Shown here in pieces: positions 1-8,775 of a stretch of DNA of 43,380 bases. Source of the DNA: Acidimicrobiia bacterium. GTDB lineage: Bacteria; Actinomycetota; Acidimicrobiia; Acidimicrobiales; Poriferisodalaceae. The notes beneath the pieces were generated by a model. That model was not told where the DNA came from and searched no databases. It worked only from the letters and a program-made list of their open reading frames with translations. The translations under genes were made by a program, and so were the position numbers. Location: positions 1 through 43,380 of the forward strand of contig JAJEBN010000037.1 in the NCBI GenBank assembly GCA_022822525.1, given 5' to 3'. Each line of letters begins with the position of its first letter. Positions within the stretch are counted from its first letter, which is position 1.

Positions 1-1840
1 CCCTCGCCCCGGCAGTTCCCCCCGGAACGTGCCCGTCCAGAGCGTTCCCCGCAACAGCGACCCTGAGCCGCAGCTCAGCGCCCTGTCGATCAGCCCCGGC
101 ACCCTCGCGCCGACGTTCACGGCGGACACCCACCGCTACACCGCATCAGTCGACCACGACGTCGAGCACATCACCGTCACACCCACCGCAGTCTCGGGCG
201 CCACAGCCACCATCGCCACGACCGACGCCGATCCCGACACCGCCGGCCACCAGGTCGCTCTCAACGCCGGCGCCACCGGCGGCCCCGCAGCCCAGACAGC
301 GATACTCGTCGTCGTCACCGCCGGCACCAAGGTCGACTCCTACACCATCGTCGTCACCAGAGCCGCCCCGCCACCGGCGAAGACTCGCGACACCCCGGCC
401 AATGTCCGCGACGACCCGCTCGACGACGACTCGTCTCTCTCAGCCTTGGCGATAGACAGCGGCACCGTCGCGCTCAGCCCCGTGTTCGCCTCCGCAACCA
501 CCGCCTACACCGCCACCGTTGCGGCTTCCACCGGCTGGGTCACCGTCACCGCCGCCGCCAACTCAGGCGACGCCTCGGTGGCCATCACGCCCGCCGACGC
601 CAACCCGATCGCTCCGGGCCACCAAGTCGACCTCGCCGCCGCCCAAACGGCCGCCGGCACCGGGCAGACCACCATCACCGCAACCGTCACCGCAGAAGAC
701 GCCACCACAACCGACTACACGGTGGTGGTGTCGCGTCCGGCTGCGACGGGGTTCGGGCGCCTGGCGGACGCAGATGTGGATCTGGGGGTGTTGGGGGTGA
801 ATTGGCCGATGGGGTTGTGGTCGGATGGCTTGACGATGTGGGTGGCGGACTCGGTGGTGGACTTGGCCACGGCGCCTCCTCGTGCGGTGGGGGTGGATCT
901 GGCGTCGGGCGAGCTGGTGTCGGGCCGGGAGGTGGAGCTCGCCGATCTGGACAATGACGGGAACCGCTTCGCCAGTGATGTGTGGTCTGACGGCGAGACC
1001 CTGTGGGTGCTGGACCGGTGGAGGTCGCCGGCGATCTCGGCGTACGACTACGCCACGCTGGCGCGCAAAGCGGCCGCCGACATCGACGAGGTGACGTTCG
1101 AGGGCGCGATGGGCATGTGGTCTGACGGCGACGCGCTGTGGGTGATGGACGGCTTCTGCTGCGGCCGGCGCAGACTCGAGGACGGGACCAGAGGGCCGAT
1201 CTCCAATCCCGGAGTGCGGGTGTTCGACCTGGACACCGGCGAGCGGCTGACGGACAGGGAGTTCGGAATTACCGACACAGATCACACCCTCTACGGGCCG
1301 ACAGACTTGTGGTCTGACGGCGAGACGCTGTGGATCATGTACGCCGAGGACAAGGTGGCGCGGGCCCATGGGCTGCACAGCGGCACCCGCGAGCCGCTCA
1401 TGGATATCGACTTCGCCGGTCGAGACGACGTGAGCCTGTCGGTTGTTCGGGGGATGTGGTCCGACGGGGGCATGCTGTGGCTCAGCGGCAGGCAGCGGCT
1501 CAGCGTGGAGGAGGGCAGCGCCAAACGGCTGGCGGCGTTCTATTGGCCGACGGTGGCTGCTTTGGACTCGCTCAGCGTCGACGGCGTTGCGGTGGCGGGG
1601 TTCAGCCCCTGGGACACCGACTACGCCGTGGAGGTCGCCAATGACGCGCAGACCGCCACAATCGCGGCAAGCGCCCACCATCCCGACGCCGCGATCACGT
1701 ACCCCGCCGCCGATGCCGACCCCATCGCCGACGGCCACCAGATCACCTTGAGCGGCGACACGACCACCGTCACCATCCACACCGGGACAACCAACCACAC
1801 CATCACCTACACGATCACCATCACCAAGCTGCCGGCCTGA
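1..1840 (+). CDS. Cadherin-like / WSDG-repeat surface protein (5' truncated)
   Basis: The C-terminal ~610 residues of a large probable surface or secreted protein. The frame is open to base 2, and residues before the first possible start (GTG at 29) still match the paralogue at 1947-6809 (shared SPR-N/T-VPVQSVPRN), so the real start lies outside the window. Numbered from that GTG: cadherin-like beta-sandwich repeats at about 16-111 and 136-236, five WSDG-x-T/A-L/M-W motifs with Trp at 264, 319, 364, 428 and 477, then a last cadherin-like repeat at 511-603. Each beta-sandwich carries the family pattern L-x-x-L-x-(I/V)-(D/S)-x-G, a Y-T-A-(T/S)-V strand and G-H-Q. The WSDG spacing of 45-64 residues fits beta-propeller blades, which is inference. 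No catalytic motif is seen; adhesion or ligand binding is likely. It ends tail-to-tail with its paralogue. Confidence 0.8.
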   Translation, partial: PRPGSSPRNVPVQSVPRNSDPEPQLSALSISPGTLAPTFTADTHRYTASVDHDVEHITVTPTAVSGATATIATTDADPDTAGHQVALNAGATGGPAAQTAILVVVTAGTKVDSYTIVVTRAAPPPAKTRDTPANVRDDPLDDDSSLSALAIDSGTVALSPVFASATTAYTATVAASTGWVTVTAAANSGDASVAITPADANPIAPGHQVDLAAAQTAAGTGQTTITATVTAEDATTTDYTVVVSRPAATGFGRLADADVDLGVLGVNWPMGLWSDGLTMWVADSVVDLATAPPRAVGVDLASGELVSGREVELADLDNDGNRFASDVWSDGETLWVLDRWRSPAISAYDYATLARKAAADIDEVTFEGAMGMWSDGDALWVMDGFCCGRRRLEDGTRGPISNPGVRVFDLDTGERLTDREFGITDTDHTLYGPTDLWSDGETLWIMYAEDKVARAHGLHSGTREPLMDIDFAGRDDVSLSVVRGMWSDGGMLWLSGRQRLSVEEGSAKRLAAFYWPTVAALDSLSVDGVAVAGFSPWDTDYAVEVANDAQTATIAASAHHPDAAITYPAADADPIADGHQITLSGDTTTVTIHTGTTNHTITYTITITKLPA

Positions 1841-1946
1841 CGGGCTGACCCGGCCTGACGGCGCGGGCGAATGCCGATGAGTGGGGATGCTGGCCCGCGG
1901 ATCGAGCGGTGGCGTTCTCGAGAGCCGCAGGGTCCTGCGTCGTCTG

Positions 1947-4900
1947 TTAGCTGTCGTCGGCCACGGTGATCGTGACGGTGTAAGTGTCGGTGTCGGTGCC
2001 GTTGGGAGCGGTGACGGTGATCGTCACCGTGGTCGGGTTGGAGGAGTCGAGGGTTACCTGGTGGCCAGAATCGTTGCCGTTGGCGTCGGCGGTGTCGAAT
2101 GCCACCGCAGACGACCCGCCCGTGAAAGCGGCCACCGCCTCCACAGTGGTGGTCGTGGTGCCCGAGGGCACTTCGACGGAGTAGTCGAACACACCGCTGT
2201 GGAACACCCCGATGTCGCCGTCGCTCACGCTCAATGACTTCAGGCGGGCGTTCTCGGGCAGCGTGAACGCATACACGCCCTCTTCGTTGTTGTCTCCGAC
2301 CCACATCGTGTGCCCGTCAGACCAGATTGCGTAGGGCGTCTCGACGGGAGGATCGCCCCCGACCAAACCCTGAACGTCGAGGTCGAGACCAGGCAGGCGT
2401 TTTCCGGTTTGCAGGTCGTACGCCCGGATTGGTTCGAACAGAGCCGCCATCCAGAGCGTCTGGCCGTCAGACCAAATCGTAGTGTTCTGATTGTATCTGG
2501 GTTCTTGGATGTTGAACGCCCAAGTGTAGGTGTTGGCTTCAGGATCAAATTTGTAAACAGGGCCCCTGGTTCCAGCCAGATACCACACATTGCCGTCTGA
2601 CCAAATCGCCTTGTAATACTGATTCAATACGACATCTTTGGCGGGAAGTCGTGCCTTGCTCGCGAGCGAGTAGGCGTAGAGCCGATTGATATTCCGGTAC
2701 GAGACCCACAAGGTGGTGCCGTCGGACCACATCGATTGGGGGTGGATGTAGCGATGGCCTGCGAAAGTCTCAACCGGTCCCCAAAGGACGTGTTGCCCAT
2801 TTTGTTGCAGAGATTCCCGGTTGAATGAGATCAGATCGTTGTAACTGTCATTGAGGACAAAGAACGACTGCCCGTCAGTAGTCAACCCCCGTGGTCGACG
2901 AGACCTTCGTTCGTCGGGCGTATCGTAGGTAGCGCAGCGGAGGCAGATGTTCTTGGAGCTGTCGTAGGCAAAGCCGGTAACCGGCTCAATCCTGTAGGTG
3001 CGGCGGATGGCGTTGTCCTGGGAGGTGACGGTGATGGTCACCGCATCGCCGCCGTCGAGCGTGATCTGATGACCTGAGTCGGCGTCGTCATCAGGGTGGC
3101 TGGTGGTCCAAGTCGCCCCGGCGTGATTGGTCTGAGGCGTCATGGTGTCGGCGAGACCCGTGAGGCTCTGGTCGTAGCTGAGCGTGTAGGTGTACTGAGT
3201 CTTGTCGCTCGAGAACTGGCCGAAGTCGAGGCTGTCAAACGAGAGGCTCTGGAGGGTGGCGTCGTCCGACAGGGGGCTGGTGGTGCCATCGAGCCTGTTG
3301 AGCTGGACGCTGTAGGAGGTCGCCACGCCGGGGAATTCGGGGCTGCTCACCGAAACCGTGATCTCGGTGGAGCCGTCGGACTCGAGGGTCACATCGTGGG
3401 CTGCGGTTGCGGGGTCGGCGTCTGCGGGCTCGATCGTCACGACGCCGTTGGCCGGTGTGGTTGAGGGGCTGACGGTAACTGCGGTCACATCGGCGGCGAC
3501 GTTCCGCTGGTATGCGGTCTTGGACTGCTCGAATCCAGACATGTTCACGTCGCTGATCTGGATGTCTGCCAGCTTGTAGGCGGCGGGCTTCACGATGGTG
3601 GTGCCTGAGAAGACAAGACGGTGGCTGCGGTCGCGCCAGCGGTAGTGCAAGGCAACCTCGATCACGTAGGTCCCAGCGGCAAGAGTCTGGGTGATTTTGG
3701 GCTGGTGATAGTCGGGCCACTCCGGGGGAGGGTTGTCAACGGCCAGGATGGTCCCGTCTGGCGAGCGGACGATCAGGTGGGCCGCTGACTCTGTATCCGC
3801 CCTCAGTCGCACTTGGCCCTCGTCGCGCAGGATCATGCGGTAGTACTGGGCGCCACGCTGAGGGTCGGTGCGGTAGAGAGAGTCGCAATTGCCCAGGTCG
3901 TAGGTAATCCATGGGGTTTTGCTTGAACTGCCGAGGTCGTGGAGTTCGCAGCCCGCGGGGAGCTCGAAGGTGAGAGGCTCGATGGGTGCGCTGCGTGTGA
4001 CGTTGATGCGGTAGGTCTTGAGGGTGGTGTCGTCGGCGGCGGTGACGGCGACAGCGATGGTGGTGGCGGCGTTCTCGCCGGTGGCGGGCACGAGGTTGGC
4101 TTGGTGGCCTGCGGTCGTGAGGTCGGCGTCGGGTGGTGAGATGACGATGGTGGCGCCGTCGTCGGCGGGCGTGGCGGTGACGGTGATCTGAGCGGTGGTG
4201 TTGGGCACGGTGGCGGTGTAGGTGCCGCGGCCGGCCACGAATGTCTGGTCGAGGTTGCCTGAGCTGATGGTGAGCGATGACAGGGTGGCGTCGGTGCTGG
4301 CGCCGGTGCGGGTGATGGTGGTGGTGTAGGTGCTGGTGGTGACGCTGTCGGCGGCGGTGACGGTGGTGGTGATGATGTTGGTGCCGACGTCGAGGCTGAT
4401 CTGGTGGCCGGGGGTGTTGCCGTCGGAGTCGGCGGGCAGGGTTGCGATGGTGGCGCCGGTGTCGGTGGTGGCGGTGGTGATGGTGATCTCGGTGACGGTG
4501 TTGGCGACGGTGGCGGTGTAGGCGGTGGTGTTGGAGGCGAAGGCGGGATCGAGGGTGCCGGAGCTGATGGTGAGCGATGACAGGGTGGCGTCGTCGTTGG
4601 GTGGCGCGGCTCTGGTGACGACGAGGGTGTAGCTGTCGATCTTGGTGCCGGCGGTGACGACGATGAGGATCGCGGTTTGGGCGGCGGGGCCGCCTGTTGT
4701 GCCGGCGTTGAGGGCGACCTGGTGGCCGGCGGTGTCGGGATCGGCGTCGGGGGCGGCGATGTGTGCTGTGGCGCCCGACACCGCGGTGGCGGCGACGGTG
4801 ATCTCGTCAACGTCGGCGTCGACCGATGCGGTATAGCGGTGGGTGGCCGCGGCGAACGCGGGGGCGAGGGTGCCGGGGCTGACCGACAGCGCGCTCAACT

Positions 4901-6809
4901 CTGGCTCAGCACCGTTGTTGCGGGGAACGCTCTGGACGGGCACGGTTCTTGGCGAAGTGCCGCGGTGGGGGGTGATCTGGGTCCGCTCGAGCCACTCGCC
5001 GAGCGGGACAACAGCGGCGCGAGTCACCGCGAGATCCGAGCCGTGGTCCCCGCCGTGAAGACCGAAGCCGCGATCGCCGTCGTGAAGATCGAAGCCGCGG
5101 TTGCTGTCGGTCGTCGTCGTGAGGTCGGCGCTGCGGGCCTCGTCGGGTGTCACCGTGGCGGTGCGCAGGCTTGTTGCGGTGGCGGCTGAGGGTGCGGCGA
5201 GCTTGAGTGTGGTGTCGCGTTGGCTGTTCTGGGTTGCCGGTGTGGCTGGTGGGGGGTTGTCGTTGTTGCTGTCGGGTGGTTGCAGGCGGATGGTGTAGTA
5301 GTCCTGCTGGGAGTTGTCCGGGGCGGAGACCTTGACCGCGATCAGGGTTTCCCGGTTCCGCTGCAGCGGCACGGTGCCGCCATCGGCGACCGGGTCCAGA
5401 CCGCTGTTGCCGGGGTTGAACACGTAGCCGTCGACTGTGCTGTCCCCGGCGGGGGTGAGCTCGAGGGTCGTTTCGGTGGTACCCGGCGGGATGTCAGCCT
5501 CGTAGCGCTGCTGGTTGGGATCGAACTCCACCTCGACGCCGTCGAGCTGCGCGTCCGCCACAGCAGCAGGCTGGGCGTCGCCGCGGCCGATCGTCAGCGT
5601 GTGCGAGGACGTGGTGGCGTTGTCGGCCGCAGTGACCGAGATGACCGCGACTGCGCCTGCGTCGCCGAGGTCGATCTGATGGCCCGCAGCGTCAGGATCG
5701 GCATCCGCGGGAACGATGTCCACCGCGCACGCATTCGTGTCGGCAGCGGTCACGTCGATGGTGACTTGGTCGGTGTCTGCGTCAGCGGTGGCGGTGTGCT
5801 CAGCAGCGGTGGGGTCGAAGGCTGTGTCGAGGTCGGCCCCGTCGATGCTGAGCGATCCCAGCGCGGTGCCGGTGTGGTCCAGGCGGGGATCGGACGCGTC
5901 GGTCTTGATGATCCGCAGATAGGCCTCGTCGGCGGTTTGCCAGTCTGCACAGGGGTTGTCCCAGATCCAGTAGTCCATGTAGCCCCGCGCTCCAGCGGGT
6001 GTCACCGCGTGCTCAGAGGACAACGTGCGACCGCCGACTTCCAACAAGAACGGCGTCACGTTGCCCATCAGCAGCGATCCCGACAGCACTATCGGGTTGT
6101 CCAGGTTCGCTGCGGGCCCCCTCGCAGGGGTGCCTTTGATCTGGGACACCGAGAACAGGCCAACGTGATGCCAGAACACCACGCTGTCCCAATAACGCGC
6201 GTCGAAGCTGCCCATCCCTGCGTTCCCACGCGAATAGCCCACGAACCCGTCGCCGCCCGACGAACCCGACCCCAACACCAGCCGCCCAGCCAACACCGTC
6301 CCCGCAGGCTCGGCGGGCAGCACCCCGCCGCCGTCAGGCACACCGAACGCGGATGGGGCCCAATCCCCGGCCCATCGAGCGTTGGCCCACTGCCCGGTCC
6401 GGTAGCGAGCCCGCACCCTGATCTTGTAGGTCCGCGCAGGGTCCAGTCCGGTGATCTCCAACTTGTTGACCGTCGGGAACGAGTTGCCCGACAGATCCGT
6501 CCACGTCAGATAGTCCTCATCAGAGGGCGCCCACGACACCCGATAATCCGACGGAGCGGGCGACGGCACATCCCACGACACCGACAACGAACCCGACACA
6601 TCGCTGGCCACCACCACACCAGACACCGAACCATCACCAACAACAGAGCCCTCCGACTTCTGCTGCTCCGCCAACCCACCGCCCTGCGCCTGACCGCCCG
6701 CCGGCACCGCCCAGTACCCGCCAAGCAGGGCAGTCACCGCCATCGCCGACAACGTCCCCAACAGCGCCCGACGTGAGCGGCGCCCCCCAGCCCCCCGCAC
6801 CATCCCCAT
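1947..6809 (-). CDS. Large multidomain cadherin-like / FN3 / WSDG-repeat secreted protein
   Basis: Probable exported adhesin-like protein of about 1,620 residues. In the longest frame (from 6851) the order is: signal peptide with a Tat-like S-R-R-A-L-L run and hydrophobic stretch (about 27-55), fibronectin type III-like domain (about 75-168), an unassigned domain (175-320), cadherin-like beta-sandwich repeats near 331-423, 432-524, 651-747, 755-848 and 856-953, a PPC-like beta domain (960-1085), two more sandwich repeats (1093-1290), a WSDG block with Trp at 1375, 1417, 1460 and 1510, and a final sandwich repeat (1537-1630). Residues 573-610 are a low-complexity D/G/H-rich linker. The start is uncertain: ATGs at 6809 and 6803 both directly precede the signal peptide, and no clear ribosome site is visible. 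The downstream half mirrors the paralogue at 1-1840, so the two share an ancestor. The ligand is unknown. Confidence 0.8.
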   Translation of the reverse strand: MGMVRGAGGRRSRRALLGTLSAMAVTALLGGYWAVPAGGQAQGGGLAEQQKSEGSVVGDGSVSGVVVASDVSGSLSVSWDVPSPAPSDYRVSWAPSDEDYLTWTDLSGNSFPTVNKLEITGLDPARTYKIRVRARYRTGQWANARWAGDWAPSAFGVPDGGGVLPAEPAGTVLAGRLVLGSGSSGGDGFVGYSRGNAGMGSFDARYWDSVVFWHHVGLFSVSQIKGTPARGPAANLDNPIVLSGSLLMGNVTPFLLEVGGRTLSSEHAVTPAGARGYMDYWIWDNPCADWQTADEAYLRIIKTDASDPRLDHTGTALGSLSIDGADLDTAFDPTAAEHTATADADTDQVTIDVTAADTNACAVDIVPADADPDAAGHQIDLGDAGAVAVISVTAADNATTSSHTLTIGRGDAQPAAVADAQLDGVEVEFDPNQQRYEADIPPGTTETTLELTPAGDSTVDGYVFNPGNSGLDPVADGGTVPLQRNRETLIAVKVSAPDNSQQDYYTIRLQPPDSNNDNPPPATPATQNSQRDTTLKLAAPSAATATSLRTATVTPDEARSADLTTTTDSNRGFDLHDGDRGFGLHGGDHGSDLAVTRAAVVPLGEWLERTQITPHRGTSPRTVPVQSVPRNNGAEPELSALSVSPGTLAPAFAAATHRYTASVDADVDEITVAATAVSGATAHIAAPDADPDTAGHQVALNAGTTGGPAAQTAILIVVTAGTKIDSYTLVVTRAAPPNDDATLSSLTISSGTLDPAFASNTTAYTATVANTVTEITITTATTDTGATIATLPADSDGNTPGHQISLDVGTNIITTTVTAADSVTTSTYTTTITRTGASTDATLSSLTISSGNLDQTFVAGRGTYTATVPNTTAQITVTATPADDGATIVISPPDADLTTAGHQANLVPATGENAATTIAVAVTAADDTTLKTYRINVTRSAPIEPLTFELPAGCELHDLGSSSKTPWITYDLGNCDSLYRTDPQRGAQYYRMILRDEGQVRLRADTESAAHLIVRSPDGTILAVDNPPPEWPDYHQPKITQTLAAGTYVIEVALHYRWRDRSHRLVFSGTTIVKPAAYKLADIQISDVNMSGFEQSKTAYQRNVAADVTAVTVSPSTTPANGVVTIEPADADPATAAHDVTLESDGSTEITVSVSSPEFPGVATSYSVQLNRLDGTTSPLSDDATLQSLSFDSLDFGQFSSDKTQYTYTLSYDQSLTGLADTMTPQTNHAGATWTTSHPDDDADSGHQITLDGGDAVTITVTSQDNAIRRTYRIEPVTGFAYDSSKNICLRCATYDTPDERRSRRPRGLTTDGQSFFVLNDSYNDLISFNRESLQQNGQHVLWGPVETFAGHRYIHPQSMWSDGTTLWVSYRNINRLYAYSLASKARLPAKDVVLNQYYKAIWSDGNVWYLAGTRGPVYKFDPEANTYTWAFNIQEPRYNQNTTIWSDGQTLWMAALFEPIRAYDLQTGKRLPGLDLDVQGLVGGDPPVETPYAIWSDGHTMWVGDNNEEGVYAFTLPENARLKSLSVSDGDIGVFHSGVFDYSVEVPSGTTTTTVEAVAAFTGGSSAVAFDTADANGNDSGHQVTLDSSNPTTVTITVTAPNGTDTDTYTVTITVADDS

Positions 6810-7002
6810 GCGCCACAACCTACACACTGGCCACATATGCGATTCGCACACATCACGTTACCCACATACGCAAGACGCTGATCCGCCCCGGGCTGCGCCC
6901 GCTGTGCGGGAGGAAAGCTTCGACCCCTGTTGCGTCGACGTTCAGCCGTTCGCAGAGCAGACCCTCGCTGGTGGCGTCCGCATCGATTAGCCGAGCAATA
7001 TT

Positions 7003-7028
7003 GTTTCAAGCAGTTTCATAGTGTTTCA
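7003..7028. promoter_or_regulatory. Three helically phased GTTTCA direct repeats
   Basis: GTTTCA occurs at 7003-7008, 7013-7018 and 7023-7028, exactly 10 bp apart, in the roughly 300-bp gap between the divergent genes at 6809 and 7111. The copies lie on one face of the helix, as expected for head-to-tail binding of a regulator. They lie 82 bp before the GTG at 7111, so they more likely control that gene. No other strong signal is visible in this gap. Confidence 0.45.
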
Positions 7029-7110
7029 ATGCTGTTAGCGTGCCGGAGTCATGCCGAATCTCGACTCCGGCCGCCGCCGGACGCGACACGAGAAGCTGAA
7101 GGAGACACCC

Positions 7111-7806
7111 GTGCGAATTGATCAGCTGCCCAGCACAACCCCGGTTGCCGCCCGAGACACCAGATCAGCGACGCTGCAATTGGTCGGAGGAACGCCGACG
7201 GAGCAGGGCGAGCCGCTGCGTGTGCTGTCGGCGCGGCCGTGGGACGACCCCAGCCTGCGGCGCCATGGCCACGATCCGCGCTCGGCCTACGTGGAGCGCT
7301 TCTGGGTCGCGATCCTGGGCCCGAGCGCGGTGTGGCTTCTGCGCCTGCCCGCACGGGAGTTCGACGAGCTGGCCCCGGGCGAAGACCTGCGCCTGGATCT
7401 GGACTCCACGGCCCGGCGGCTCGGACTCCAGCACCGCGGCGGCCGCGCCAGCAGCTTCATGCGCACCATCGACCGCTGCGCCATGTTCGGTCTGGCGCAG
7501 TTCGCCGAGGATGCCGTGCTGATGGTTCGTCGCCTGCTGCCGCCCGTGCCGCGCCGGATGCACGACCGGATGCCCCCAGAGCTGCGTGAGGAGATCGGAC
7601 GCTGGTCGCACACCGACGGGCGTGCGGATTTCTCGGTCGGCGAGACGCGCCTGCTCGCTTCGTGCATGTTGATGCTCGGCCATGGCCTGCACGAGTCAGC
7701 GGAGCGCCTGGTGACGCTGGGGCTCGCGCCCAATGCCGCGAACGAGGCAACGGCATGGGCATGGGCGCAGCGATGCACGCGGCCCGATACGCGCCGAGGC
7801 AGCTAG
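7111..7806 (+). CDS. Conserved protein of unknown function (231 aa)
   Basis: Soluble protein without membrane segments or signal peptide; the function is not recognised. GTG 7111 is chosen because AAGGAG (7099-7104) sits 6 nt before it; an ATG at 7051 in the same frame lacks such a site. The middle of the protein (YVERFWVAILGPSAVWLLR, then SSFMRTIDRCAMFGLAQ) resembles actinobacterial hypothetical proteins I have seen, with a predicted alpha/beta region followed by a basic, Pro-rich stretch (VRRLLPPVPRRMHDRMPPEL). The helical, arginine-rich second half could bind nucleic acid, but no defined domain supports that. It stands alone between a divergent adhesin gene and a FitAB toxin-antitoxin pair, and it is preceded by three phased GTTTCA repeats, so it has its own promoter. 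Confidence 0.65.
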   Translation: MRIDQLPSTTPVAARDTRSATLQLVGGTPTEQGEPLRVLSARPWDDPSLRRHGHDPRSAYVERFWVAILGPSAVWLLRLPAREFDELAPGEDLRLDLDSTARRLGLQHRGGRASSFMRTIDRCAMFGLAQFAEDAVLMVRRLLPPVPRRMHDRMPPELREEIGRWSHTDGRADFSVGETRLLASCMLMLGHGLHESAERLVTLGLAPNAANEATAWAWAQRCTRPDTRRGS

Positions 7807-7957
7807 TTCTGAAACTGACGGAGACTGTTGACAGCCGAGAGCGATGTCTCGACTCGGTTCGCTTGAGCAGATTTCCCGCACTTCTGCCAGCGCGAGTTAC
7901 TGGCTCGCCGAGACGAGGTTCGCGGCGATTGGGGTTATGGCCGCGAAGGGACGCCCA

Positions 7958-8001
7958 TTGCGAGGATTCGCCACCATTCCGTATGATTGCAATGCAATCA
8001 T
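7958..8001 (+). promoter_or_regulatory. fitAB promoter with overlapping palindromic operator
   Basis: A -35-like TTGCGA (7958-7963), an 18-bp spacer and a -10-like TATGAT (7982-7987) precede the FitA-type antitoxin start at 8035. A perfect inverted repeat, ATGATTGC-AAT-GCAATCAT (7983-8001), overlaps the -10 box. Ribbon-helix-helix antitoxins of this family autorepress at such inverted repeats, so this is probably the operator. The rest of the gap 7807-7957 shows nothing else I can assign. Confidence 0.6.
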
Positions 8002-8034
8002 CAGTCGAGCGCGACGTGGGACTTGGATCAGACG

Positions 8035-8277
8035 ATGGCCAGCATCACCATCCGAAATCTCGACGAGCGAGTCAAGAGGCGGCTGCGCGTGCGAGCGGCA
8101 TCCAGCGGCTGCTCGATGGAGGAAGAGGCTCGTCGAATCCTCCGAGCAGTCCTGGAGGCCGATGCTGCGCCTTCCGATCTAGTGGCGTCCATTCGCGCTC
8201 GCGTGGAGCCGCTTGAGGGAATCGAGCTGACGCTGCCGCCGCGGGAGCCGGTGCGCGAGCCTTCGCACCTTGGCTAG
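8035..8277 (+). CDS. fitA: FitA-type ribbon-helix-helix antitoxin
   Basis: Antitoxin of 80 residues. The N-terminus MASITIRNLDERVKRRLRV is a classic Arc/MetJ-type ribbon (TIRNLD) and first helix, and SMEEEARRILRAVL forms the second helix, giving the DNA-binding dimer of the FitA/StbC family. The C-terminal 30 residues would wrap the toxin and block its active site. ATG 8035 is chosen because the ribbon begins immediately after it; a longer in-frame start at 7987 would lie inside the operator palindrome. The PIN toxin gene starts 6 bp downstream, so the two are one operon, and the antitoxin-toxin complex probably represses it at 7983-8001. The family assignment is secure; the symbol is by family. 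Confidence 0.85.
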   Translation: MASITIRNLDERVKRRLRVRAASSGCSMEEEARRILRAVLEADAAPSDLVASIRARVEPLEGIELTLPPREPVREPSHLG

Positions 8278-8283
8278 ACGGCA

Positions 8284-8706
8284 GTGTTCATCCTCGACAC
8301 GAACGTCATTTCTGAACTCGTGCGCCCCGCGCCGTCGCCCTCGGTGATTGCGTGGGTTTCCGGTCAGCTCGCCTCGACGCTGTTTCTCACGGCGGTCACG
8401 GAGGCGGAACTTCGCTTCGGCGTCGAGATCATGCCTGCAGGAATCCGCCGTGACGATGTGCGGTCTTCGATTGACGCCATCCTGCGCGAGGACTTCGCCG
8501 GCCGCGTCCTGCCCTTCGACAGCGAATCGGCGGAGGCCTACGCGTCGATCGCGGCGACGCGTCGCGCCTCGGGCAATCCGATGTCGCTGCCTGATGCCCA
8601 GATTGCCGCGATTGCGGCGGCGAACGGCATGGCTGTCGTCACGCGAAACGAAGCCGATTTCGCGGGTGTCGGCGTCGACATCGTCAATCCTTGGATGAAC
8701 GACTAG
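8284..8706 (+). CDS. fitB: FitB/VapC-type PIN-domain toxin ribonuclease
   Basis: PIN-domain endoribonuclease toxin of 140 residues, the usual VapC/FitB length. The acidic metal-binding residues are all present: D5 (MFILDTNVISEL), E42 (TEAELRFG), D104 (LPDAQIAA) and D125 (TRNEADF). This set is known to hold Mg/Mn for RNA cleavage, and VapC enzymes often cut tRNA or rRNA. GTG 8284 is the natural start because the first beta strand follows directly. It lies 6 bp behind the FitA-type antitoxin, whose C-terminus should neutralise it. The protein appears intact, so the module may be active. The ISELVRP and LPDAQIAAIA features favour FitB over other VapC subfamilies. Confidence 0.88.
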   Translation: MFILDTNVISELVRPAPSPSVIAWVSGQLASTLFLTAVTEAELRFGVEIMPAGIRRDDVRSSIDAILREDFAGRVLPFDSESAEAYASIAATRRASGNPMSLPDAQIAAIAAANGMAVVTRNEADFAGVGVDIVNPWMND

Positions 8707-8775
8707 CGACCCGTTGCGTCGACAGAGAGCCTGGTTGGGTACGTTCGGGCTGGACGCGACAGAGTGGGGTGAGGC

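Noticed and set aside
1841..1946. Terminator between the convergent adhesin genes
   Set aside because: Only a short direct repeat (GGCCTGACGG twice) is seen; no convincing stem-loop.
5220..6776. A 518-codon open frame opposite the large adhesin gene
   Set aside because: Low-complexity translation without domain or ribosome site; the minus-strand frame has clear domains.
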